Source of the DNA: Haloquadratum walsbyi J07HQW2
GTDB taxonomy: Archaea > Halobacteriota > Halobacteria > Halobacteriales > Haloferacaceae
Assembly: GCF_000415985.1 (NCBI RefSeq)
Contig: NZ_KE356561.1
Coordinates: 2,530,129 to 2,594,128 of the forward strand
Length of the DNA: 64,000 bases
Direction of reading: 5' to 3'
Shown: positions 1-8,534 of the stretch, one piece after another
Position numbering within the stretch: the stretch's first letter is position 1
How the letters are laid out: each line of letters begins with the position of its first letter
Made by a program: the position numbers and the translations under genes
Notes under the pieces: model-generated
What the model was told of the DNA's origin: nothing
Seen by the model: only the letters and a program-made list of their open reading frames with translations
Database searches by the model: none

Positions 1-1
1 T

Positions 2-565
2 TCAGATAAGATCAAACGTGCTGATACTGCCGGCTTTGAGGTTATCAAAGGAAACGGAAGTGATGATTCAGTGCTAGAACAAGCGGGTGTTGATGACGCT
101 GTTGCACTTGGCGGGCTCACCGGCGACCCAAGTATCAATTTCGCCGCTTGTCTGACCGGTAAGCAGCACGGCTGTCGCGTTGCAATGCGTATCAGTGAAG
201 ATTCCAATCCGAATGTGTATGAACGATATGAATCTGACGTTGATGAGGTAATTGATCCGGAGCGGCTTGGAGCTGTGGGCGCTAAAACTGCACTTCTCGG
301 TGGCAATTTCAATGTGCTTGATGAACTTACAGAGGGTCTCAGTTTAACCAGTCTTTCAGTTCCAAACACTGCTCCGATTGTCGGTCAGACAGTAAATGAG
401 ATTGAGCTAGGTGATCACGGGCGAATATATGCACATGGACGGGCGAACGAGCCAATGACGATTCCATTACCGGCTACTACAGTCAAACGCGGTGATCGAC
501 TTGCACTTGTCGTTGAACATGATAATCTTATGAAAGTCCGACAAACGCTGGTAGGGAACAGCTGA
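2..565 (+). CDS. TrkA family potassium-uptake regulatory protein (5' end missing)
   Basis: The reading frame is open from the first bases of the window, so the start lies upstream. The visible 188 residues hold the end of a Rossmann-type TrkA-N (RCK) domain, with GNGSDDSVLEQAGVDDAVA followed by GDPSINFAACL, then a TrkA-C domain near the C-terminus (VGQTVNEIEL, then RGDRLALVVEHDN). Family knowledge: TrkA proteins are cytoplasmic nucleotide-binding subunits that gate Trk/Ktr potassium channels; potassium uptake is central to salt-in osmoadaptation in haloarchaea. The channel subunit is not in view. The gene ends in an AT-rich spacer of about 180 bases before the next gene. The family call is firm; which Trk paralogue it is cannot be told. 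Confidence 0.88.
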   Translation, partial: SDKIKRADTAGFEVIKGNGSDDSVLEQAGVDDAVALGGLTGDPSINFAACLTGKQHGCRVAMRISEDSNPNVYERYESDVDEVIDPERLGAVGAKTALLGGNFNVLDELTEGLSLTSLSVPNTAPIVGQTVNEIELGDHGRIYAHGRANEPMTIPLPATTVKRGDRLALVVEHDNLMKVRQTLVGNS

Positions 566-743
566 ATCCGACGATTCCCACATATCATAAGTGATCTAAC
601 CATTCCTGTTGTCTGTCTTAGCGAGTTGCTAATTTGTAGATGTTATCATACCCAATAGATACTCATACACTTTCTACTAAATTTCAGTATCAACACTGGG
701 TGTGGTCGTTATTTTTCTATTCATGTAGGGTCTATTCAGCAGT

Positions 744-1406
744 ATGAACACGGACTCCTGGAGTGCACTTCTGTCACAAGCAGGTGACGTCGTAAGTAAC
801 TGTGATGACATTGATCGCAGACGAATCAAACAGTTGCTTGATGACACCCGAACAGATAGATTAGCGGACGCTCAATCCGATACTCATCAGCCAGAGTCTG
901 AGCCAAAGATCACTGAGCCAGCCACTGAGCCAGTCCCAACATCTGTTGTCGTTGATGCAGACGTTCTTGTCGCTGATTTCCTCTGTGGAAGCGATACTGA
1001 CGCTCGACAAGCACTCGAAAGTCTTTGGACACATTCATGGATGACACTATTTGGAAGCGATCCACTACTGACCGACGCGGAAGCACTCATTGCAGCACTA
1101 ACCACAGATCAGCTCGCTCGTGAGTGGCGAGTGCACATGACAGAGTGGTGTTCAATTGTAACACATCCCCCCGGCGACCATCCAGCACTGGCAACAGCAT
1201 ACCGAGGCGGTGCTATGCACATCTTATCATTCAATGACCAACTACAGTCAACACAGGTAGGTGCCTCACTTCGCGGACAGCTTCCGGTCAGCGTTCGCGA
1301 GCCAGCGGCCTATACAGCGGTATTTTCACCTGAGCAGTTGTATGATGCTACGTTTGATGACGAGGGCACATACCCTGGTCCCGACCGTGCCTCGCGAATA
1401 GAATAA
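744..1406 (+). CDS. PIN-like domain protein of a haloarchaeal family
   Basis: A 220-residue protein. Residues 1-65 are hydrophilic and low in complexity (repeated E/P/T), followed by a compact domain starting with TSVVVDADVLVADFL. The VVVDADVL stretch resembles the first strand and acidic residue of PIN nucleases. Further acidic positions occur at DPLLTDAEAL and in the C-terminal third (HILSFNDQL). It resembles haloarchaeal PIN-like proteins of unknown role (DUF7384-like, from memory). No partner antitoxin gene is adjacent, so a VapC toxin role is unlikely. It stands alone between the TrkA gene and the convergent rdgB gene. That the gene is real is well supported; the nuclease function is inferred. 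Confidence 0.72.
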   Translation: MNTDSWSALLSQAGDVVSNCDDIDRRRIKQLLDDTRTDRLADAQSDTHQPESEPKITEPATEPVPTSVVVDADVLVADFLCGSDTDARQALESLWTHSWMTLFGSDPLLTDAEALIAALTTDQLAREWRVHMTEWCSIVTHPPGDHPALATAYRGGAMHILSFNDQLQSTQVGASLRGQLPVSVREPAAYTAVFSPEQLYDATFDDEGTYPGPDRASRIE

Positions 1407-1502
1407 TCCTCTGTGTCGACTCACTTAGCGAAACAGACACACTGCAATAGATATTATTGATAATAGTTGGGCGGCAAGCACTGGTGTTGAAAATAAAACC
1501 GT

Positions 1503-1565
1503 TATTGACTCCTGTGAAAACAGGAATCTCAATAGGTGACCTGCCTCGGGGTCAAGCCCTGTAGC
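1503..1565. mobile_element. Solo right-end remnant of IS1341-type elements
   Basis: TTGACTCCTGTGAAAACAGG followed by AATCTCAA is a small hairpin. Its reverse complement matches the right-end pattern GATTCC-hairpin-GGATGTCA seen at 14269-14301, 23416-23448 and 26163-26201. It is followed by CCTCGGGGTCAAGCCC, which resembles half of the right-end hairpins at 44492-44520 and 55841-55861. No transposase sequence is next to it. I read it as overlapping scars of two element ends in the 228-base spacer between convergent genes. Confidence 0.5.
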
Positions 1566-1634
1566 GTTCGCCGTGTCCGCTTGTAAATATTATCTCCAAA
1601 AAAGACTTGATTTTCAGACATGCATATTGATAAA

Positions 1635-2258
1635 TCAGCGTGTCTGGAACCACTCAGCAAACGATTTTAATGCGCGACCACGATGTGAGATATCATTTTT
1701 ATCAGCGGCATCACGCTCAGCTAATGTCATCCCATTGTGTTCGAAAATTGGATCATATCCAAAGCCACCGTCACCTCGAGGAGAAACAATTTGACCGCTT
1801 ACTTCCCCAGTAAACAACTTCACGGGAGGTGCATCACTCCCGATGATTGTATCGGTGTACTCATTAGTTGATGACTCAATCGCCTCCCCATCACAGTATC
1901 CAAGAACGCATCGAAAGGAAGCTGATCTTGGCGCATCAAGTTCGGTTTCAGCAACGCGTTGAATAGTCTCTATACCGAGTGTATTCTCAGCAAACGCGGA
2001 GTACGGACCAGGAAATCCATCAAATCCATCGATAAACAATCCTGCATCATCAACAAGTACCGGCGAACCGGCATATTGATACGCCTCGTGAGCCCCAGTC
2101 GTTGCAATCGGACGGAGTGATGTCGCTTGAATCTCCGTATAATCATATGACAATGATTCGACCACGTCCGAGTCGAGATATGACTGAGCTTCATGCACTT
2201 TCCCACTATTTGTCGTAACGTACCGAAGAGTGTCGCCACTCACAGATCCTGCCACCAT
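1635..2258 (-). CDS. rdgB: XTP/dITP diphosphatase (non-canonical purine NTP pyrophosphatase)
   Basis: HAM1/RdgB family, 207 residues. The N-terminal LRYVTTNSGKVHEAQSYL matches the family's T/S-x-N-x-x-K substrate-binding motif. Further conserved blocks are VLVDDAGLFIDGFDGFPGPY, and near the C-terminus GGFGYDPIFEHNG with SHRGRALKSF. The enzyme hydrolyses XTP, dITP and ITP to monophosphates, keeping deaminated purines out of nucleic acids. The start used gives about ten residues before the conserved strand; a shorter start cannot be excluded. It is the last minus-strand gene before the convergent 744-1406 gene and lies downstream of the small DUF5808 gene and kae1-bud32, an arrangement I recall from other haloarchaea. 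Confidence 0.95.
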   Translation of the reverse strand: MVAGSVSGDTLRYVTTNSGKVHEAQSYLDSDVVESLSYDYTEIQATSLRPIATTGAHEAYQYAGSPVLVDDAGLFIDGFDGFPGPYSAFAENTLGIETIQRVAETELDAPRSASFRCVLGYCDGEAIESSTNEYTDTIIGSDAPPVKLFTGEVSGQIVSPRGDGGFGYDPIFEHNGMTLAERDAADKNDISHRGRALKSFAEWFQTR

Positions 2259-2350
2259 ACGTTAGCTCTCAACTGCATTGATCTCACGCGATGCATCGTT
2301 GTATCCCCCAACTCCTCAACGACTGAATCGATAAGCACCGAGACACACGA

Positions 2351-2614
2351 TTAATCAACGATGACCTCAACAGGGCTGTCGTCCTCAGGTTCATCATTAC
2401 CTTGTTGTTCCTGAAAGAGTAACCCCCCGACAACGAGAAGCGCAATCCACGACCGCCAGTTTGCGAGATTAAGTGTGTATCCAATTCCAAACGGTTTTTC
2501 GACGATCATGCTTGCACCAGGCTGCCAGCGAGCGGCTATTAACCGCCCAAGCGATGGTCGTTCAAAATTATACGGGACGCCGAATATATCTCCCCGTTTC
2601 GTTTCATCGTCCAT
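2351..2614 (-). CDS. DUF5808-type small membrane-associated protein
   Basis: An 87-residue haloarchaeal protein. It contains IFGVPYNFERPSLGRLIAAR and FGIGYTLNLANWRSW, which I recognise as the DUF5808 pattern, followed by one hydrophobic segment (SWIALLVVGGLLF) and a very acidic tail (EPEDDSPVEVIVD). This suggests a small single-span membrane protein with an acidic cytosolic tail. The role is unknown. It sits between kae1-bud32 and rdgB on the same strand, with about 90-125 bases on either side. Confidence 0.8.
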   Translation of the reverse strand: MDDETKRGDIFGVPYNFERPSLGRLIAARWQPGASMIVEKPFGIGYTLNLANWRSWIALLVVGGLLFQEQQGNDEPEDDSPVEVIVD

Positions 2615-2739
2615 ACATGCATCTACGATGGTCGGTCATAAATCGTTTTTCTATCAGCCAGTCGGGACGCAAGCCAACATATGAATGTCATTATGATCGT
2701 ATCTATGTGTAATCGCCACCATCGATACCAATGAGTGAA

Positions 2740-4341
2740 TCATTGATATCGCCCACGGGATTCAATTTCGCCAAGTCTCGATTGGACGGTCGACATTCCC
2801 GTCTCGGCGTATCCGGACTCAAACGCAGTAATGAGTGGGTTAGGATCTGAGGCAGTTCCAGTTATACTCTGGATAAACACATGGAGATCCATGGCGTGGT
2901 CTTCAATATGATCGGTATGGTAACCTAGACCAAAGTCGATCATATAAGTCTGTGCTGGGTCAACACGTATATTCCGCGTTGTCGGGTCACCGTGGACGAA
3001 GCCTGCATCATGTATCTTCCCGAGATGCTGTCCTACCGCTCGACACCGACTCTCGGTGAGTTCTGCTGCGAGGTCAGCATCACCGACATAATCGAATATC
3101 AACGTCCCCGTCATGGGGTCGACATCATAAATAACAGGTGTCGGCACACCAAGACGTCGTGCAGCACTAGTCAATCGCGCCTCTGCCCGTGTACGTTCAG
3201 CACGGAGCTGTCTATCAAGTTTAGGATGCCGGTATGATTTTTCAACACGCCGTTTTATGACACGATCATCCACACGTCTAACCGTTGCTTCTGCTCCTCG
3301 TATTGGTGATTCACTGAGTGTTGTAGGGGTGTGAGTCACTGACGTTTGATTATCTCGCCATTTGACAGTAACTGCATCCGGGCGGAAGTTTGGGTCAACA
3401 GCAGAATTCTCGACTGAGATTGTCTGTCCAGCCTCATGCATTGCTGCACCCAATACAGCAATCATACCCGCATTGTCTCGTAGGAATCGTGGCTCAGGTG
3501 CATGAAATGAGGCACCACGAGCAGCACACATCATTGAGAGCATTTCGCGAAGGCGGTCATTCTGCCCGACTCCTCCGCCGAGCACAAGTTCAGATGTCCC
3601 AGTCAGTGAGAGCGCCCGCTCTGTGACTTCAGTCAGCATTGCAAAGATTGTCTCCTGCAACCCTGTACAAACATCCTCGACGGGAGCCCCATCATCAACA
3701 GCATCTTTTGCAGCCGACATGATGCCTGAAAATGAGAAATCCATTCCCTTAACAACATATGGAAGATCACAGTAGTCCCCATCGGTCGCTGCTGCTTCGA
3801 CTTTCGGTCCACCAGGGTGATCCCATTCAAGATGACGAGTGAATTTATCGATAGCATTCCCAACGCCAGTATCCATCGTCTCACCAAGCACCTGATACTG
3901 ACTACGATGATACCCAAGGAGGTGTGCATTTGCTCCTGAGGCATTCAGACAGACTGGCGTTTCGAACCCAGATTGATAACGACCAATCTCAAGATGTGCA
4001 ATCATATGATTTACGCCGACAAGTGGGACAGACAGCGCCTGCGTGAGTGTTCGAGCGGCGGTTCCAACAACTCGAAGACACGGACCAAGTCCAGGACCAC
4101 GCGAAAATGCCACAGCATCGATTCCAATTGTATTGGTTTCCCCAGAAGTTGCTGCACGATCAAGAATGATTGAGATAACTTCAGGGAGTGCCGTGCTCAT
4201 ATGCTCGGCTGCTTCTCGTGGGTGTAGACCACCGCTATCAGGTTGATATGGATTCGACTCGATTACTATTGTTTCATCACGAGTATCATATATTGCGGCA
4301 CTTGCCGCCCATGCTGTTCCTTCGATTCCAAGAATACGCAT
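2740..4341 (-). CDS. kae1-bud32: Kae1-Bud32 fusion: tRNA N6-threonylcarbamoyladenosine transferase with KEOPS kinase/ATPase
   Basis: A 533-residue fusion. Residues 1-325 are Kae1 (TsaD/OSGEP, ASKHA fold): MRILGIEGTAWAAS, metal-ligand motif NHMIAHLE with His112 and His116, ELVLGGGVGQN, and DNAGMIA at 289-295. Residues 350-533 are the Bud32 small kinase, with HGDPTTRN at 450-457 as catalytic loop and IDFG at 468-471 as metal loop. Together they transfer threonylcarbamoyl to A37 of ANN-decoding tRNAs in the KEOPS complex. The fusion is known in several archaea. The partner Pcc1 is encoded elsewhere in this window (30610-31005). Upstream is rps24e; the spacer between them (4342-4529) lacks the expected S27ae gene. 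Confidence 0.97.
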   Translation of the reverse strand: MRILGIEGTAWAASAAIYDTRDETIVIESNPYQPDSGGLHPREAAEHMSTALPEVISIILDRAATSGETNTIGIDAVAFSRGPGLGPCLRVVGTAARTLTQALSVPLVGVNHMIAHLEIGRYQSGFETPVCLNASGANAHLLGYHRSQYQVLGETMDTGVGNAIDKFTRHLEWDHPGGPKVEAAATDGDYCDLPYVVKGMDFSFSGIMSAAKDAVDDGAPVEDVCTGLQETIFAMLTEVTERALSLTGTSELVLGGGVGQNDRLREMLSMMCAARGASFHAPEPRFLRDNAGMIAVLGAAMHEAGQTISVENSAVDPNFRPDAVTVKWRDNQTSVTHTPTTLSESPIRGAEATVRRVDDRVIKRRVEKSYRHPKLDRQLRAERTRAEARLTSAARRLGVPTPVIYDVDPMTGTLIFDYVGDADLAAELTESRCRAVGQHLGKIHDAGFVHGDPTTRNIRVDPAQTYMIDFGLGYHTDHIEDHAMDLHVFIQSITGTASDPNPLITAFESGYAETGMSTVQSRLGEIESRGRYQ

Positions 4342-4502
4342 AGTGAATGTAATATAATATATGTCGTTGTAGTGGATATCTTAAGCAATATATCCTAAAA
4401 AGGCAGTCATATCTCGACTACTGTCGAAAGATCATCTGTAATTATTGATAGAGCGGACACGTGACATCTAGTATCTGTGAGTACCGATTATGATCGACTA
4501 TT

Positions 4503-4516
4503 GGGCGTTATTGCCC
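4503..4516 (-). terminator. Small hairpin just downstream of rps24e
   Basis: GGGC-GTTATT-GCCC forms a four-pair stem 13 bases past the S24e stop on the minus strand. No strong T-run follows, so it is only a weak terminator or processing-site candidate. Confidence 0.2.
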
Positions 4517-4529
4517 GAATTAACCTCTA

Positions 4530-4847
4530 TCAGGCGCCTTCTGCTGCACTGTCTTCATTCTCTGGTTCAATCTCAATTTTGTTTCGTTCAAGCATATAAT
4601 CCTGCTCAACCTGGCGAGCAGACTGCGGTGATTCATACACTTTTGCATATCCGATTGTTTTCCGCATCCCAAATTTAGTATCAAGTTTGTGCACAACTAC
4701 CTCATCAGAATCTTTATTAATTTTTGCTGCCAGACTGTCACGAACAGATAGCCGAGATGGCGTGGCATCGTCATGCACGATCTCAAATTGAACGTCAGTC
4801 CGGTGTAACATCGAGTTTTCATCTTCAGAGAGAATATCGATTTCCAT
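4530..4847 (-). CDS. rps24e: 30S ribosomal protein S24e
   Basis: 105 residues, normal for archaeal S24e. It begins MEIDILSEDENSMLHRTDVQ and has the family core VRDSLAAKINKDSDEVVV and KFGMRKTIGYAKVYES, then an acidic C-terminal tail typical of halophiles. It is part of the small ribosomal subunit. It lies in the minus-strand operon running aIF2-gamma, PIN protein, Rpo7, Spt4, dephospho-CoA kinase, S24e, a known archaeal gene order. The next gene in that order, S27ae, is not visible in the 188-base spacer before kae1-bud32. Confidence 0.97.
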   Translation of the reverse strand: MEIDILSEDENSMLHRTDVQFEIVHDDATPSRLSVRDSLAAKINKDSDEVVVHKLDTKFGMRKTIGYAKVYESPQSARQVEQDYMLERNKIEIEPENEDSAAEGA

Positions 4848-5103
4848 TGTTAAGTTATCCTATATTCGATTTGAAACGGCTAAAAAGATTTCGAAGCAAT
4901 ACATCGAGTTGTCGATATCTAACTGTTATTACCAACTACGCCCACAATAGCATCAAACGAGAGTGACACGAGCAAATCGAAGCGAGATTAACTATCGACA
5001 GTATATGACACAATCTTATTCATTTATTATATTCGATATACTTCAAAGATATCTGTTGACTGTTATGATAATTAAAATCCAGTGTCTCATCAACGCATTA
5101 AAA

Positions 5104-5664
5104 TTACTCCTCATCGATATTTCGATCGACTGCGAGTCGATCAAATACAGCAGTAGCGTCTCCATCCATACGATTTAGCAGTCTCTCCATTTTTATTTTT
5201 GTCTCAGCAGTCACAGGAATCCGCACCATCCCTTGACCGGGCTGTCCATACACCACCGTTCCCCCGAGTTGTGATATCAGAACAGCTGGAAGCGTTGCGA
5301 GGTCTTCTTCACCTTCTACGACGATTGTCACCGGCTCAGATCTCGATACGGCTGTGTGTAATGCCTCCAATAATGCCGCAGATATCATACCTGGTGGGTT
5401 CTCAATATCAATCCGCTGATTATGTTCTGACAGCACCGTACTGATCGTTTTATCGACAGTTTCACGTTTTGTCTGCCCGTCAATGATAGCTACTGCTGAA
5501 GTGTAATCGACCATCCGGAGGTGATAGGTTACAATATCGCCAACAGCAATAATCGGTTGATCAGCATCGATGAGGAATTCATTAACATCCGTATACACCG
5601 GTCCAAACGGTGACTTGAATTCTTGTCGAAGTGATGATGGAAGTCTAAGAGGCAACTCAGCCAT
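5104..5664 (-). CDS. GTP-dependent dephospho-CoA kinase
   Basis: DUF359-family archaeal dephospho-CoA kinase, about 186 residues from ATG MAELPLRLP. Conserved pieces are IIAVGDIVTYHL, AIIDGQTKRE, NPPGMISAALLEAL and VVEGEEDLATLPAVL, then VVYGQPGQGMV. It catalyses the last step of CoA synthesis using GTP, unlike bacterial CoaE. An upstream TTG in frame at 5679 would overlap the end of spt4 (TTGA) and add five residues. An SD-like AAGGTG lies before the TTG, so that start is possible. Co-transcription with transcription and translation genes is usual for archaea. Two other CoA genes of this pathway lie at 39562-41579. Confidence 0.9.
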   Translation of the reverse strand: MAELPLRLPSSLRQEFKSPFGPVYTDVNEFLIDADQPIIAVGDIVTYHLRMVDYTSAVAIIDGQTKRETVDKTISTVLSEHNQRIDIENPPGMISAALLEALHTAVSRSEPVTIVVEGEEDLATLPAVLISQLGGTVVYGQPGQGMVRIPVTAETKIKMERLLNRMDGDATAVFDRLAVDRNIDEE

Positions 5665-5675
5665 TACTACTAACG

Positions 5676-5873
5676 TCAACGCACCTTCAGCGCGTAACCG
5701 CCAGGTTCTGTGACATTCATCTCCTCAGCAATTGCTGAATCGGTTGGATTCGTGACAACGACGTATCCCGCCCAGTCCTCAGTCAGACTACTTGACCCAC
5801 AGTTCTCACAGGTCTGTGAATCGGCGTGGTTTATATAATGACACTCGCGACATGAAAGGCGGGTTTGTGCCAT
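5676..5873 (-). CDS. spt4: Transcription elongation factor Spt4
   Basis: A 65-residue zinc-ribbon protein with CRECHYINHADSQTCENCG supplying four cysteines, then LTEDWAGYVVVTNPTDSAIA, the Spt5-binding half. It pairs with Spt5 to keep RNA polymerase processive. Its start lies directly against the rpo7 stop, and its stop overlaps a possible TTG start of the kinase gene, so it is translationally embedded in the operon. Confidence 0.96.
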   Translation of the reverse strand: MAQTRLSCRECHYINHADSQTCENCGSSSLTEDWAGYVVVTNPTDSAIAEEMNVTEPGGYALKVR

Positions 5874-6458
5874 TTACTTGCCCTCCGCCCCGGCCTCCGT
5901 CGTGGCAGCGTTCGCCTGTCGGTCCGCCTGTAACCAGCCATGCTTACCAAGACCGGGCTGTTTCGCTGTAAGACCAATCTTCGAATCGCGAGGATTTCGC
6001 TCATCAATACTCTTTGTCACAACCCGAACACGCACAGAGTCACCAACTCCGAGCGTCCGATTTGATTCTGTGGACGCCAGTTGCTGATTCTCACCATCGT
6101 ATGCAAGGTACTCATCAGAAATTTGTGAGACATGCAATAGTCCATCGACAGGACCAATTCCAACAAATGCTCCAAACTCAACAACTTCGACGACTTCTCC
6201 ATCAACGACCTCCTGCATTGCTGGATCGAATGTGATAGCATCGAATTCAGCTTCATAGTATACGCCAGCGCGCCCTGGAAGAACCGTTCCCTCACCAATA
6301 TCAAGCACGCTGATGACGCTTACAACGCTTCCAATGTCTTCATCCATTCGTCCCTCTAATTTATCTTGCAAAAGCCGCTTTACTCGCTGTGGTGTGACAT
6401 CTGCAAGGTGCCGCGGAGGCACTTCGACTGTATCTGTAAGTTGTACCCGTTTATACAT
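5874..6458 (-). CDS. rpo7: DNA-directed RNA polymerase subunit Rpo7 (RpoE')
   Basis: 194 residues. The N-terminal MYKRVQLTDTVEVPPRHL and the following VKRLLQDKLEGRMDEDIGSV are the Rpo7 tip domain. An S1/OB domain occupies about residues 80-165 (VEVVEFGAFVGIGPVDGLLHVSQIS, given here in parts: FGAFVGIGPVDGLLH then VSQISDEYL). Rpo7 pairs with Rpo4 to form the polymerase stalk. The tail is short and hydrophilic. Three bases separate it from the upstream PIN gene, and its stop touches the spt4 start. Confidence 0.96.
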   Translation of the reverse strand: MYKRVQLTDTVEVPPRHLADVTPQRVKRLLQDKLEGRMDEDIGSVVSVISVLDIGEGTVLPGRAGVYYEAEFDAITFDPAMQEVVDGEVVEVVEFGAFVGIGPVDGLLHVSQISDEYLAYDGENQQLASTESNRTLGVGDSVRVRVVTKSIDERNPRDSKIGLTAKQPGLGKHGWLQADRQANAATTEAGAEGK

Positions 6459-6461
6459 ACA

Positions 6462-7091
6462 TTATGGTTCTGTTATCTCCAATGTGTTTCGCCCCCTTAT
6501 ACCGATTACGCGAATGTTACGTTTATGTAATCGATCACGGAGCGGTCTATCTTCCGTAACGACATACTGTTTTGTCGTCGTGTATCCACTTTCAGCCGCC
6601 TTTGTAGTCGCCTTCGCTGCTGATTCTGATTCGGAAAGGTCGATTACGCCTGTGTTGCTATTATCGACTTGAGCGTCGGCTTCCACATCAATTTGCCTGT
6701 CTGCATCTATATTATTATGAACATTCGTATGTGTACCGATATCTTTGTCATCATGCTGCTGCTTCACGGTGCTGTCAACTGTGGCAGTGACATCCCATTC
6801 GTTACTTTGAGCTAATATATCATCAATAGCCGCTAATTCAACAATAGCATCATCGGCGAAATCAGCCTCCGTATTAACGATGGAACACCGGGTAAGCAAG
6901 TCGCTCCCAACGCTCGCGGCCGTTGCTTCAACTCCAGCACCGTCACTGAGACGGTGAAGTTCAACAGCAACGGGACGCGGCACGACTGATATATATCTTT
7001 CCGGAAGAATCCGATCAAGCTCTTCGAAAAGTCGGACATCCCGCTCAACAGGAAGCATTAACGCGTTCGTATCGAGGATTACAGCAATCAT
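6462..7091 (-). CDS. PIN-domain nuclease-like protein with a large hydrophilic insertion
   Basis: 209 residues. The N-terminus AVILDTNALMLPVERDVRLF is the opening strand of FCF1/UTP23-like archaeal PIN proteins, with acidic residue D7. E44 lies in VAVELHRL, D80/D81 in ADDAIVELA, and the last acidic block is VVTEDRPLRDRLHKRNIRV (D181). These are the four expected acidic positions. Between ADDAIVEL and YVVTEDRP, where the family usually has about 12-15 residues, there are about 90. This insert is rich in D, T, N, Q and S and looks disordered. Homologues sit in the same operon next to aIF2-gamma and Rpo7 and are suspected RNA-processing nucleases. The substrate is unknown. Confidence 0.85.
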   Translation of the reverse strand: MIAVILDTNALMLPVERDVRLFEELDRILPERYISVVPRPVAVELHRLSDGAGVEATAASVGSDLLTRCSIVNTEADFADDAIVELAAIDDILAQSNEWDVTATVDSTVKQQHDDKDIGTHTNVHNNIDADRQIDVEADAQVDNSNTGVIDLSESESAAKATTKAAESGYTTTKQYVVTEDRPLRDRLHKRNIRVIGIRGRNTLEITEP

Positions 7092-7268
7092 ATTATCGGT
7101 AATCTCATATTTTATTCATCTTGACGGGTTATACCACGTCCGTACTACATCCGCTCCTGCTGTCGACATACCTGGTTATGTTATGCTATACTGTATTACG
7201 TTCGAGATTTGCGAACTGAATTTAATGACAGTTTCAGATATGATAGCAACAATGAATGGGTATATCAC

Positions 7269-8498
7269 TTATTCAAGCGTCCCAATCCCAATAAGTCGCC
7301 ATCGAGCACCAACGCGACGATTGATTGCAATCTTTGACCCCCTTTCGGCGCAAACCGGTCGTTTAAGAGAAACCTCAGCTTCACCGCTGCGTGCACTCGT
7401 GACCGCTCCGACGGTCGTTGCTGTGCCAACGGTCAACATCAGCGGTTCACCCGTTGAGATTGTCTCGACCTCACCAGCCTCATCACCAACAACCCGATCA
7501 AGCAACTCAACCGTCATTGTGAATGACTCACGCGTCGGTGGCAGTGTCCCTGGCTCACCAACAATCTGTCCAGCGAGGGAATCTCCCTTTGTTAAACTTG
7601 GATCTAGACCGGTGCCAACCCCACACAATCCTCCAGGGGTTACCTCAGAAACGTTTTCGCCGCCTGCCTGTAATGAGCGAATATCTGTTGTAATCGGTTG
7701 CCACTCACTTTGTCCTCCCTCGTCAACTTCGCGCCCCGGGCGTAATTCAATTTCTGTTCCAGTCTCGAGTCGCCCTTGTGACACAGAACCGCCAATAACA
7801 CCACCAGAAAGATTCTCATAGGTTGTCCCTGGACGATTGATATCGAATGAACGGGCAGCATAAAGCCGGGCTGAGGCATCTGCATCGCGATCAGGCGTTG
7901 GGATCTCACGTTCAACAGCGTCAATGAGGAGGTCGATATTGACCGCTTGTTGAGCGCTGACAGGAACGATCGGAGCATCCTCAGCGACTGTTCCCTCGAC
8001 AAATGACTCGATCTGGTCATATGACTCAATTGCACGCTCACGATCAACAAGATCGACTTTATTCTGTGCAATGACGACGTTTTCAATCCCAATAATATCA
8101 AGCGCCATCAGATGTTCTTCGGTCTGGGCTTGTGGCACATCTTCTGTTGCTGAAACGACAAGAACAGCACCATCCATAATTGCTGCTCCAGAGAGCATTG
8201 TCGCCATCAGCGTCTCATGACCTGGTGCATCGACGAATGAAACCGTTCGAAGTGTCTCAGTCGCTTCATCATCAGGACCGGTTTCCTCGACGGTATATCC
8301 CTCTGGTGGGTCGACGTCAGGAACCGAACGGAACGTTGCGTCGGCATAACCAAGTCGGATTGAAATGCCTCGCTTCATTTCTTCTGAGTGCTGATCTGTC
8401 CATGAGCCGGACAATGCTTGAACGAGCGTTGTTTTTCCATGGTCAACATGGCCGACGAGTCCGATGTTCACCTCCGGTTGTTGTATTTGTTGTGTCAC
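7269..8498 (-). CDS. eif2g: Translation initiation factor aIF2 subunit gamma
   Basis: A 409-residue GTPase. G1 GHVDHGKT is at residues 16-23, then switch region [16 protein letters not shown]3 DAPGHE and G4 NKVD. Domains II and III follow, with the conserved ending [14 protein letters not shown]. It binds initiator Met-tRNA and delivers it to the 30S subunit with the alpha subunit (61831-62631). The zinc-knuckle insertion between switch 1 and G3 has no cysteines here ([20 protein letters not shown]), although archaeal homologues usually have several. It heads the large minus-strand operon. Upstream is a decayed TnpB element, whose remains end about 37 bases before this start. Confidence 0.97.
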   Translation of the reverse strand: MTQQIQQPEVNIGLVGHVDHGKTTLVQALSGSWTDQHSEEMKRGISIRLGYADATFRSVPDVDPPEGYTVEETGPDDEATETLRTVSFVDAPGHETLMATMLSGAAIMDGAVLVVSATEDVPQAQTEEHLMALDIIGIENVVIAQNKVDLVDRERAIESYDQIESFVEGTVAEDAPIVPVSAQQAVNIDLLIDAVEREIPTPDRDADASARLYAARSFDINRPGTTYENLSGGVIGGSVSQGRLETGTEIELRPGREVDEGGQSEWQPITTDIRSLQAGGENVSEVTPGGLCGVGTGLDPSLTKGDSLAGQIVGEPGTLPPTRESFTMTVELLDRVVGDEAGEVETISTGEPLMLTVGTATTVGAVTSARSGEAEVSLKRPVCAERGSKIAINRRVGARWRLIGIGTLE

Positions 8499-8534
8499 TA
8501 TTGACCTCCTGAAAGTAATCTTGGAATCAATTCA

